Made by a program: the position numbers and the translations under genes. Below, in pieces: positions 1 to 5,526 of a stretch of DNA of 7,950 bases. Under the pieces are notes generated by a model. It was not told the origin of the DNA. It saw nothing but the letters and a program-made list of their open reading frames with translations, and ran no database searches. The stretch is from PWVB01 sp964530185. GTDB lineage: Bacteria; Chloroflexota; Anaerolineae; B4-G1; SLSP01. The stretch is taken from positions 1-7,950 of the forward strand of contig CAZHBB010000129.1 of assembly GCA_964530185.1 (NCBI GenBank). The letters are read 5' to 3'. Position 1 is the first letter of the stretch, and every line of letters begins with the position of its first letter.

Positions 1-107
1 TCCGTAAGGCTATAGCGCGTGTTTTGCCCCCGCCGATGTTCTGGTAATCGATCAAACGCCGCTCGTATACTGCTCAACAACTCCTGGAACTTCACGCGCT
101 TTCCCAT
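1..107 (-). CDS. Transposase-like protein, N-terminal fragment (runs off the left edge)
   Basis: Only the first 35 codons are inside the window. The ATG at 107-105 is preceded by GAGGAG (119-114) with a 6-base gap. An in-frame TGA at 134-132 has no other start codon between, so the start is well fixed. The peptide begins MGKRVKFQELLSSIRAAF and continues with a DRLPEHRRGQNTRYSL segment. This pattern (short amphipathic helix, then an 'LP-x-HR-x-GxNxxYSL' stretch) is what I remember from the N-terminus of a family of IS4-like DDE transposases in Chloroflexota and Cyanobacteria; this is recall, not a search. The catalytic DDE residues would lie outside the window, so activity cannot be judged. 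No clear terminal inverted repeat can be placed between this start and the small RNA promoter at 202. It could instead be an unrelated hypothetical gene. Confidence 0.55.
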   Translation of the reverse strand, partial: MGKRVKFQELLSSIRAAFDRLPEHRRGQNTRYSLT

Positions 108-201
108 CTGCCGCTCCTCACACTTGGCGCTTCACTCTCTCTTATCAGCGCCTCTATTCTCTCCCTCTTTTTCATATTGGGAATTGCTGGTCGCGCACCC
201 C

Positions 202-229
202 TTGTCATCCAAGGCGAGTGTGGTATAGT
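202..229 (+). promoter_or_regulatory. Sigma70-type promoter of the small RNA gene
   Basis: The -35 box TTGTCA (202-207) and the -10 box TATAGT (224-229) are separated by 16 bases; each differs from consensus at one position. Transcription would begin near 235-237, exactly where the base-paired 5' strand of the predicted 6S RNA begins. That agreement is the main support. Confidence 0.7.
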
Positions 230-234
230 ACGAA

Positions 235-412
235 TGCTCCTGCCGTGTGCGTGAGACCGAAATGGGGTTTTGAGCCAACACTTTAACAAAATGGGAGCCT
301 AAGGTCCTGGACAAGGATGCGGTAGCCTTCGGGCAAGGCAGAACTGTCCGGCAGGCGCCCACCTGCGTGAGCAGGGTCAAAACCAACGGTACACGGCACG
401 GCGGGGACTGAC
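235..412 (+). ncRNA. ssrS: 6S RNA (RNA polymerase-binding regulatory RNA)
   Basis: 6S RNA binds the housekeeping RNA polymerase holoenzyme by mimicking an open promoter and represses transcription in stationary phase. I infer it here from structure. A long closing stem forms from 237-247 with 397-406, 250-253 with 392-395, 256-259 with 387-390, and 266-273 (GGTTTTGA) with 377-384 (TCAAAACC). Inside it is a large central bubble (about 274-292 on the 5' side). Its 3' strand carries a small hairpin, CCTGC-GTGA-GCAGG (362-375), a hallmark of many 6S RNAs. A terminal arm follows: 293-299 with 354-360, 309-313 with 345-349, and GCCTT-CGGGC-AAGGC (325-339). The size of about 175-180 bases, its own promoter at 202-229 and a downstream hairpin terminator at 421-454 all fit. 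No open reading frame here looks real. The ends are approximate. Another structured small RNA is possible, but the bubble with a 3'-strand hairpin argues strongly for 6S. Confidence 0.8.
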
Positions 413-420
413 TTATCGTG

Positions 421-454
421 AAAACCGCGTTGGACCAGCATCCAACGCGGTTTT
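421..454 (+). terminator. Intrinsic terminator of the 6S RNA gene
   Basis: A perfect 14-bp inverted repeat (421-434 with 441-454) encloses the loop CCAGCA. The stem begins AAAACCGCG and ends CGCGGTTTT, so it supplies its own A and T tracts and could work in both directions. The T tract is only four bases, but the GC-rich stem is long. It sits 9-10 bases past the predicted end of the 6S fold. Confidence 0.75.
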
Positions 455-468
455 CATCTGTAGCTATG

Positions 469-494
469 GCAGGCATAGCGACAGCAGGCATAGC
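469..494. repeat. 11-bp direct repeat, two copies 15 bases apart
   Basis: GCAGGCATAGC occurs at 469-479 and again at 484-494. The first copy also closes a small inverted repeat, GCTATG (463-468) with CATAGC (474-479). It lies between the 6S terminator and the next promoter, about 58 bases upstream of the -35 box. It may be a small duplication, a regulator half-site pair or chance. Confidence 0.4.
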
Positions 495-543
495 CCGCTC
501 GTCACAGGCTCAATCGGGCCGCCATAGACTGCAACATTATGTC

Positions 544-558
544 AAGTCAACTTGACTT
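544..558. promoter_or_regulatory. Palindromic operator candidate overlapping the -35 box
   Basis: AAGTCAA-C-TTGACTT is a perfect 7+1+7 inverted repeat. It is nested in two GTCAA units (541-545, 546-550) facing two TTGAC units (552-556, 558-562). The right arm is the -35 hexamer of the promoter below, so a dimeric repressor bound here would block RNA polymerase. No regulator gene lies beside it in the window, so the protein is unknown. Confidence 0.5.
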
Positions 559-580
559 TGACCTTCCCCTGTGTTATTCT
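552..580 (+). promoter_or_regulatory. Sigma70-type promoter of the hydrolase-recombinase operon
   Basis: TTGACT (552-557) and TATTCT (575-580) are spaced by 17 bases, the optimal distance. Transcription would start near 587, leaving a leader of about 37 bases before the ATG at 624. This also excludes the upstream in-frame TTG at 552 and the ATG at 585 as starts for this transcript. Confidence 0.65.
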
Positions 581-612
581 CAGAATGAGTGTCGATCTTT
601 ACCACCTCAACC

Positions 613-619
613 AGAGGGG
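613..619 (+). promoter_or_regulatory. Ribosome binding site that fixes the hydrolase start
   Basis: AGAGGGG lies 4 bases before the ATG at 624. The in-frame ATG at 585 has no purine-rich site before it and falls upstream of, or at, the predicted transcript start. Confidence 0.6.
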
Positions 620-623
620 CCAC

Positions 624-1475
624 ATGTACTGGGAAAGAGTATCGGAAGACATTTACCTCTTCACAAGTGACCGTTACGCTATGGTCAACTGCGTGGCTGT
701 GTTGACGGAACGCGGCATCGTTGCCATCGACGGCCTTCCCTTCCCCGATGAGGCTACTCAGATCAGCCAGTTCCTCCGCCTGCGGACGGGCATGGACTTC
801 TTCTCGCTCATCCTGACCCATCATCACATGGATCATGTCTACGGGCTCTATGCTTATTCCCAGGACCTCGACGTCATCAGCTCGGCCGCCTGCCGACAGC
901 GTCTCCTGGAAGTGGGGGAGCCCTCCCTACGTGAAGCCCGAGAGAACGACCCCGCATTCGAGGAGGTGGTCCTACGCATCCCCAGCGTGACGTTCGACGA
1001 GGGGGACTTCTTCGTCGACGCCGGGGACAAGACTTTCCGCCTGTTCCCACTGCCTGGACATACCGTGGATAACATCGGCATCTACATCGAGCAGCAGGAC
1101 ATCCTCATCGCGGGCGATGCGGTGATGGCCATCCCCATTATCGCGGACGGCGACCTGGACCAGGAGATCAGGACGCTCCAGCAGATCCGCGAGATGCGCC
1201 CTGACACGATCATCCAGGGACATGGAGAGGTCATCCTGCGCGGCGAGGTCCAGACCATGATGGATCTCTACATCGCATACCTGGAATGTGTGCGGGACTA
1301 TGCCGAAAGGGCCGTCCATGAGGGCCGCGCCCGCAAAGAGCTTTGGGACATCCCCTTGGAGGCATGCGGTCTGGAGCGTGTCCCCCTGGGCATCGCCAGC
1401 CAACAGCTCCACATCGCCAATATCCTGAGCGTCTACGACCGACTTGTAGCCGAGCGCGCCCGCGCACACGCCTGA
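624..1475 (+). CDS. Metallo-beta-lactamase-fold (MBL) hydrolase
   Basis: This is a cytoplasmic metal-dependent hydrolase of the glyoxalase II-like MBL superfamily; the substrate cannot be told from sequence. With the start at 624 the protein has 283 residues. The complete metal-binding set is visible: H66, H68, D70 and H71 in THHHMDH (65-71), H146 in LPGHTVDN, D165 in IAGDAVM, and H200 in IQGHGE. All two-metal ligands are present, so it is probably active. Residues 1-62 give the first beta sheet (NCVAVLTERGIVAIDG), and the last 75 residues form a helical extension. There is no signal peptide or membrane segment. An in-frame extension to 552 exists but overlaps the promoter. The tyrosine recombinase gene follows after 13 bases, so the two are almost surely co-transcribed. 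I know of no firm functional link between them. Annotations such as 'hydroxyacylglutathione hydrolase' or 'beta-lactamase' would be over-specific. Confidence 0.9.
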   Translation: MYWERVSEDIYLFTSDRYAMVNCVAVLTERGIVAIDGLPFPDEATQISQFLRLRTGMDFFSLILTHHHMDHVYGLYAYSQDLDVISSAACRQRLLEVGEPSLREARENDPAFEEVVLRIPSVTFDEGDFFVDAGDKTFRLFPLPGHTVDNIGIYIEQQDILIAGDAVMAIPIIADGDLDQEIRTLQQIREMRPDTIIQGHGEVILRGEVQTMMDLYIAYLECVRDYAERAVHEGRARKELWDIPLEACGLERVPLGIASQQLHIANILSVYDRLVAERARAHA

Positions 1476-1488
1476 TGCAGGGGAGAGC

Positions 1489-2394
1489 ATGGCTGCGCTG
1501 AGAGAGTGGCTCCGGCGCTATCTCCAGGCCCTGGAGCACGACAATGCCTCCCCCTACACGGTCAAAAACTACGGCACCGACATCGGTCAGTTCCTTGATT
1601 ACTGCCAGAGTGTAGGCGTCCAGACGGCCGAGGGCCTCAGCCGGGAGCTGGTCCGAAACTACCTGGAGGAACTTGATGAGCTGGGCTATGTACGCGCCAG
1701 CATCGCGCGGCGCATCTTCGAGCTGCGGGCCTTTGGCGATTACCTGGTCCAGCGGAAGGTTTGGGAACAGAATCTCTTCCGCCGCATCTACGCCCCGCGC
1801 GTGCCACGGCGATTGCCCCGCTATCTGACGGTGGAGCAGATGGAGCAGCTCCTCAGTGCACCCGACACCTCGCGACCCAAGGGGCTGCGAGACCAGGCCA
1901 TCCTCGAGGTCCTGTACGCCTCAGGGATCCGTGTCAGCGAGTTAGTGGGGCTGGACCTTCCCGATGTGAACCTGGAGGCCGGCGAGCTGCGCGTCATCGG
2001 TAAGGGTGACAAACAGCGCATCGCCCTCCTGGGCAGGCCGGCCGTGAAGGCCCTGCGTGCCTACCTGAAGAACGGACGCCCTGCGCAGGCCCGGCAGGGG
2101 GCTACCCCCAGCCGGGCAGTCTTCCTCAACCGCTTCGGCGGACGCCTGTCGGCCCGCTCGGTGGATACTATCGTCCGTAAGGCAGGCATCCAGGCGGGCC
2201 TTGCCCAGACGGTGACGCCCCACCTGTTGCGGCACACCTTTGCCACCCACATGCTGGACGGTGGCGCCGACCTGCGGGTGGTGCAGGAGCTGCTGGGCCA
2301 CGAGAACATCGCCACCACCCAGATCTACGCCCACGTCACGCAACGACGCATCAGAGAGAGCTATCATCGCGCCCATCCACGGGCGGGAAGGTGA
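1489..2394 (+). CDS. xerC: Site-specific tyrosine recombinase, XerC/XerD type
   Basis: Tyrosine recombinases of this family cut and rejoin DNA through a 3'-phosphotyrosine; XerC/XerD resolve chromosome dimers at dif during division. The 301-residue length is typical. Residues about 4-88 form the helical core-binding (SAM-like) domain and about 110-292 the catalytic domain. All six active-site residues are present: R148 (ASGIRVSELVGL), K172 (IGKGDKQR), H245 and R248 (TPHLLRHTFATHML), H271 (LLGHENIATT) and nucleophile Y280 (QIYAHV). AGGGGAG (1479-1485) precedes the ATG. It is the second gene of the operon with the MBL hydrolase. Xer enzymes proper and integrases of mobile elements share this architecture. 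Lack of attachment sites, cargo genes or an adjacent tRNA favours a chromosomal Xer, but XerC, XerD or a single-Xer role cannot be separated here. The symbol is therefore tentative. Confidence 0.88.
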   Translation: MAALREWLRRYLQALEHDNASPYTVKNYGTDIGQFLDYCQSVGVQTAEGLSRELVRNYLEELDELGYVRASIARRIFELRAFGDYLVQRKVWEQNLFRRIYAPRVPRRLPRYLTVEQMEQLLSAPDTSRPKGLRDQAILEVLYASGIRVSELVGLDLPDVNLEAGELRVIGKGDKQRIALLGRPAVKALRAYLKNGRPAQARQGATPSRAVFLNRFGGRLSARSVDTIVRKAGIQAGLAQTVTPHLLRHTFATHMLDGGADLRVVQELLGHENIATTQIYAHVTQRRIRESYHRAHPRAGR

Positions 2395-2417
2395 CCACGG
2401 CCTCCCCTCCCATCAAA

Positions 2418-2444
2418 AAAGTGGGACCGCACGGGTCCCACTTT
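2418..2444. terminator. Bidirectional terminator between convergent xerC and clpC
   Basis: AAAGTGGGACC (2418-2428) pairs perfectly with GGTCCCACTTT (2434-2444) around a 5-base loop. On the minus strand the stem is followed by TTTTTT (2420-2415), an excellent terminator for clpC. On the plus strand CTTTCT ends the xerC operon. It sits 24 bases past the xerC stop and 43 bases past the clpC stop. Confidence 0.85.
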
Positions 2445-2486
2445 CTCAATGTCAATTCGATCTCCGGCGGCGCTGCGCCGGCGGGC

Positions 2487-4973
2487 TCACATCTCCGCCA
2501 CCAACTCCGGCTCCTGGGTCGGTCGGAACGCCAGGCGGTCCTTGTCCTCACTGAGGTCGACGACAATGGTCTCCCCCAGGCGATACTCTCCAGCAAGCAG
2601 GGCATCAGACAGCGGCACCTCCAGCTCCTGCTGGATCAGCCGCCGCAGCGGACGCGCGCCATACTCGTTGCTGTACCCCCGTTGTGCCAGCCAATCACAC
2701 GCTTCCTCGGTGAGGGTGATGTCGTAGCCACGCTCTAACATCCGCTCTCGAAGCTTCGCAAACTCGAGCCCCACGATCTTGCGGATGTCCTCATGGTTCA
2801 GGCTCCGGAAGACGATGATGGCATCCACCCGATTGAGGAACTCCGGCCGGAAGAGTCGCCGCAACTGGTTCAGCAGGCGCTGTCGCATATCGTCATAGGT
2901 CCGCTTCTCATCGGTCTCCATCGTCTCCAGCGCAAAGCCCAGTGTGCTGTGCTTGAGGATATCGGAAGCCCCCACATTGGAAGTCATGATGAGGATCGTG
3001 TTGCGGAAATCTACCTTGCGGCCTCGCGCGTCGGTGAGCACCCCCTCTTCCATCATCTGGAGCAGCATGTTGAACGTATCGGGATGGGCCTTCTCGATCT
3101 CATCGAAAACGATGATGGAGTAGGGCCGCCGCCGCACAGCCTCGGTCAACTGACCGGCATCATCGTAGCCCACATAGCCAGGAGGCGCCCCCACCAGGCG
3201 CGCCACCGAGTGCCGCTCCATGAACTCAGACATGTCGATCTGGATCAGGGCATCCTCGGTGCCAAACATGAAGCGGGCCAACGCCTTCGAGAGCTCTGTC
3301 TTCCCCACCCCGGTAGGCCCCAGGAAGATGAAAGAACCAATGGGACGACGCGGGTCCTTCAACCCGGCCCGTGCCCGCCGGACGGCCTTGGACACCGCCT
3401 CGATGGCCTCTTCCTGGCCCACGATGTACTTACGGAGCTCTTTCTCCATGTCGAGCAGACGGCGCGACTCCTCCTCGGCAAGCTGCGTCATGGGGATACC
3501 CGTCCACATGGAGATGATCTCAGCCACGTCCTCAGGCCCCACCACCAGCCCTTCTTCCTCCTCGGCGCGCCGCTGACGCAGGGTCTCCATCTTGCTCTCC
3601 AGCGAGCCCTCCTCCGCCTTCAGGGCCGCCAACACCTCACGCTCACCCCCCATCCGGAGCTGGGCCTGCTTCAGGCGCACATCCTGGAGCCTCTCGAAGA
3701 CCTCACGAAGCTCGATCGAGAGCGGGGACTTATACATCTTGACCCGTGACGCGGCCTCATCCATCACGTCAATGGCCTTGTCCGGCAGATAACGATCCGG
3801 CACATAGCGCGCCGACAGCCGTGTCGCCGCCTGGAGCGCCTCATCACTGATCTTCAGGCCATGGTGCTGCTCATATGCATGCTTGATCCCACGCAGGATC
3901 TCAATGGTCTGCTCCTGGGTGGGTTCATTGACGATCACCGGCTGGAAGCGCCGCTCCAGAGCGGCATCCGACTCAATGTGTTTGCGGTACTCATCCAGCG
4001 TGGTCGCGCCGATGCATTGCAGCTCACCGCGCGCCAGGGCGGGTTTCAGGATGTTGGCGGCGTCGATGGAGGAGCCCGCCGAGCCGGCCCCAACCAGCAT
4101 ATGGACCTCATCGATAAAGACGATGGTGTCGCTGTCTTTGAGTTCATGCAGGACTTTCTTCAGACGCTCCTCAAACTGCCCCCGATACATCGTGCCCGCC
4201 ACCAGCGAGCCCACATCCAACTGGATCAACCGCTTGCCCAGGATGGGCCCGGGCACACCACCCGAGACGATGCGCTGTGCCAGTCCCTCCACGATTGCCG
4301 TCTTGCCCACACCGGGCTCACCGATCAGCGCCGGGTTATTCTTTGTGCGCCGTGCCAGGATCTGGATGACGCGCTCGATCTCCTGCTGTCGGCCGATCAC
4401 GGGATCCAGTTTGTTCTCCCGCGCCAACTGGGTCAAATCCACCGCCACCTGCTCCAGGAGCGACTCCGCGGAGGCCCCCCGCCGGTCAGCCCGTCCACCG
4501 CTCCGACGACGCGTGGACCTTTCCGTATCTCTGGAGACTGGCATAAAGCGCTCGAGCCGTCTCCGAATCGTCTCTGCCGAGAGGCCAGCCTGGGTGAGGA
4601 CGGCAATGATGACGCCCTCATGCTGGCGAAGCAGTGCCAGCAAGAGATGCTGGGTGTCCACCACCGAGCTATTGTGACGGCGCGCTTCCTCCAGTGACAT
4701 CTGGAGCAGCATCTCGGTCGATTCCCGGAGCTCAGGTTCAGGGCTCGTAAGCGGTTTGGCGCTCGACAGACGGGCGACCGTCTGAAGCGCCTGTTGAGGA
4801 CGCAAGCCCATGTCCCGTAGCACGCGCCCGGCAATCCCCTCCCCCTCCAACATCAGGCCCAGCAGGATATGCTCCGGCCCGATGGTCGCGTGGTGCATAC
4901 GCTTGGCCTCGATCTGGGCAAAACGCAGCACCTCCTGTGCTGACGGGGTAAACCTCTCTAGTGGATCAGCCAT
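2487..4973 (-). CDS. clpC: ATP-dependent Clp protease ATPase subunit ClpC (Hsp100)
   Basis: ClpC is a hexameric AAA+ unfoldase that feeds proteins to the ClpP peptidase in the cytoplasm. Its 828 residues match the usual ClpC length. Two Clp-N repeats lie at about 4-145, starting ERFTPSAQEVLRFAQ. AAA domain 1 has Walker A GEPGVGKT (218-225), Walker B VFIDEV (285-290) and pore-loop Y263. AAA domain 2 has Walker A GPTGVGKT (552-559), Walker B IIVFDE (620-625), pore segment GYVGYDD and sensor-2 GARPLRR (772-778). The tripeptide LGF (678-680) in domain 2 is the ClpP-docking loop, so this is a protease partner rather than a ClpB disaggregase. The middle region (about 412-475) is a single short coiled coil as in ClpC, but I see no clear UVR motif. 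AGAGGT lies 9 bases before the ATG. No ctsR, mcsA, mcsB or clpP adjoins it. It is transcribed alone from a promoter near 5130 and ends at the 2418-2444 terminator. Confidence 0.96.
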   Translation of the reverse strand: MADPLERFTPSAQEVLRFAQIEAKRMHHATIGPEHILLGLMLEGEGIAGRVLRDMGLRPQQALQTVARLSSAKPLTSPEPELRESTEMLLQMSLEEARRHNSSVVDTQHLLLALLRQHEGVIIAVLTQAGLSAETIRRRLERFMPVSRDTERSTRRRSGGRADRRGASAESLLEQVAVDLTQLARENKLDPVIGRQQEIERVIQILARRTKNNPALIGEPGVGKTAIVEGLAQRIVSGGVPGPILGKRLIQLDVGSLVAGTMYRGQFEERLKKVLHELKDSDTIVFIDEVHMLVGAGSAGSSIDAANILKPALARGELQCIGATTLDEYRKHIESDAALERRFQPVIVNEPTQEQTIEILRGIKHAYEQHHGLKISDEALQAATRLSARYVPDRYLPDKAIDVMDEAASRVKMYKSPLSIELREVFERLQDVRLKQAQLRMGGEREVLAALKAEEGSLESKMETLRQRRAEEEEGLVVGPEDVAEIISMWTGIPMTQLAEEESRRLLDMEKELRKYIVGQEEAIEAVSKAVRRARAGLKDPRRPIGSFIFLGPTGVGKTELSKALARFMFGTEDALIQIDMSEFMERHSVARLVGAPPGYVGYDDAGQLTEAVRRRPYSIIVFDEIEKAHPDTFNMLLQMMEEGVLTDARGRKVDFRNTILIMTSNVGASDILKHSTLGFALETMETDEKRTYDDMRQRLLNQLRRLFRPEFLNRVDAIIVFRSLNHEDIRKIVGLEFAKLRERMLERGYDITLTEEACDWLAQRGYSNEYGARPLRRLIQQELEVPLSDALLAGEYRLGETIVVDLSEDKDRLAFRPTQEPELVAEM

Positions 4974-5090
4974 GGTTATTGTACCTCTACCTGCGGCTAC
5001 CTGGACTCATAAACACTATTCGCATGCGCGCTCTTGTGGGCTACCATGCTGCTGAACAAAAGATACCACATCTGGAACGAGTTTCAATCC

Positions 5091-5109
5091 CCTCTTGACC
5101 CAATGGACC
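5091..5109 (-). promoter_or_regulatory. Weak CtsR-like heptad pair in the clpC leader
   Basis: Read on the minus strand, GGTCCAT (5109-5103) and GGTCAAG (5100-5094) resemble the CtsR heptad GGTCAAA. The period is 9 bases rather than the usual 10, and each copy has mismatches. They lie just downstream of the predicted clpC transcription start, a sensible place for a repressor. The match is weak and may be chance. Confidence 0.2.
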
Positions 5110-5128
5110 AACCCACCGGGACAATTAC

Positions 5129-5137
5129 ATTATAGCA
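5129..5137 (-). promoter_or_regulatory. Extended -10 promoter of clpC
   Basis: On the minus strand TGC-TATAAT gives a perfect -10 hexamer (5134-5129) directly preceded by the TGn extension. The -35 region at 16-18 base spacing (TACTTT, CTACTT) is poor, as is common with extended -10 promoters. Transcription would begin near 5122, giving a leader of about 148 bases before the clpC ATG. The rest of 4974-5250 shows no gene. Confidence 0.65.
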
Positions 5138-5250
5138 TAAAGCCCACCGCAAAGTAGACCTCAAAGGATTGTAATTATTCACCACTTTCCCGGTGCTGTG
5201 TAGCGTGGGATTTATCCTGTAAACCCCGCAGCCCAGGCCATGAACAATAA

Positions 5251-5286
5251 CAAGCGAGGAGAGAGATCTCCCTCTCCCCTCGCTTG
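5251..5286 (-). terminator. Intrinsic terminator of the pnp operon
   Basis: CAAGCGAGG (5251-5259) pairs with CCTCGCTTG (5278-5286). One mismatch later the stem continues with GAGAG (5261-5265) and CTCTC (5272-5276) around a 6-base loop. On the minus strand the hairpin is followed by TTATTGTT (5250-5243), a T-rich run. It lies 49 bases past the small gene's stop and upstream of the clpC promoter, so it separates the two minus-strand units. Confidence 0.75.
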
Positions 5287-5298
5287 AGGTACAACTTT

Positions 5299-5330
5299 CG
5301 TGATCGCCAGATCACGCGTCAGGTAACGCG
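5299..5330. repeat. Two overlapping, mutually exclusive hairpins after the small gene
   Basis: CGTGATC (5299-5305) pairs perfectly with GATCACG (5310-5316) around GCCA. CGCGT (5315-5319) pairs with ACGCG (5326-5330). The two share bases 5315-5316, so only one can fully form. They sit between the small gene's stop codon and the terminator, and may stabilise the transcript 3' end. Confidence 0.35.
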
Positions 5331-5334
5331 CCAC

Positions 5335-5526
5335 TCAGCGCGCGGCCTGAAGCAAAACCCCGACAAGCTCATCCCACTCATCTTGAAAGAGATGCACCGT
5401 GACGTTGCCCACCTCGATGTGATAGATGGGCTCATTGAGCTCAGGATCCGTCGACACCCACACCGCGTAATTCTCAGACTCCGCCAGAATGTTCACATGC
5501 GTCTTCTCATCCATGACCTGTCTCAC
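5335..5526 (-). CDS. Small conserved-looking protein of unknown function, coupled to pnp
   Basis: I do not recognise this protein. The longest reading starts at a GTG (5526-5524) that overlaps the pnp stop TGA in the arrangement GTGA, giving 63 residues. An in-frame ATG at 5514-5512 would give 59 residues starting MDEKTHVNILAESENY and is an equally credible start. AGGAG lies 3 bases before the GTG; an AAGGTG lies 9 bases before the ATG. The protein is acidic and mixed alpha/beta in look: a beta-rich middle with alternating hydrophobics (NYAVWVSTDPE, YHIEVGNVTVHLF), then an amphipathic C-terminal helix (DEWDELVGVLLQAA). It has no cysteine, signal peptide or membrane segment. Overlap with pnp implies translational coupling and a shared terminator at 5251-5286. 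A role connected with PNPase or the RNA degradosome is possible but only inferred from position. Confidence 0.75.
   Translation of the reverse strand: MRQVMDEKTHVNILAESENYAVWVSTDPELNEPIYHIEVGNVTVHLFQDEWDELVGVLLQAAR

Noticed and set aside
132..491. 119-residue minus-strand open frame across the 6S RNA region
   Set aside because: It runs antisense through the whole 6S RNA fold and both its promoter and terminator, with no domain-like sequence or ribosome binding site.
552..623. N-terminal extension of the MBL hydrolase to the TTG at 552 or ATG at 585
   Set aside because: The TTG lies inside the -35 box and the ATG at 585 is at or before the predicted transcript start and lacks a ribosome binding site. 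The ATG at 624 has AGAGGGG 4 bases upstream and fits the family's N-terminus.
1489..2394. Recombinase as a phage or integron integrase
   Set aside because: There are no attachment sites, adjacent tRNA, cassettes, excisionase or phage genes, and length and motifs fit a chromosomal Xer. It cannot be fully excluded.
2793..4697. Long plus-strand open frames opposite clpC
   Set aside because: They are antisense to an intact, motif-complete ClpC gene and show no recognisable domain or ribosome binding site.
5168..5196. Second clpC promoter with -10 TACAAT (5173-5168)
   Set aside because: The -35 region at 17-base spacing (GCACCG) has no resemblance to consensus, and the extended -10 element at 5137-5129 is far stronger.
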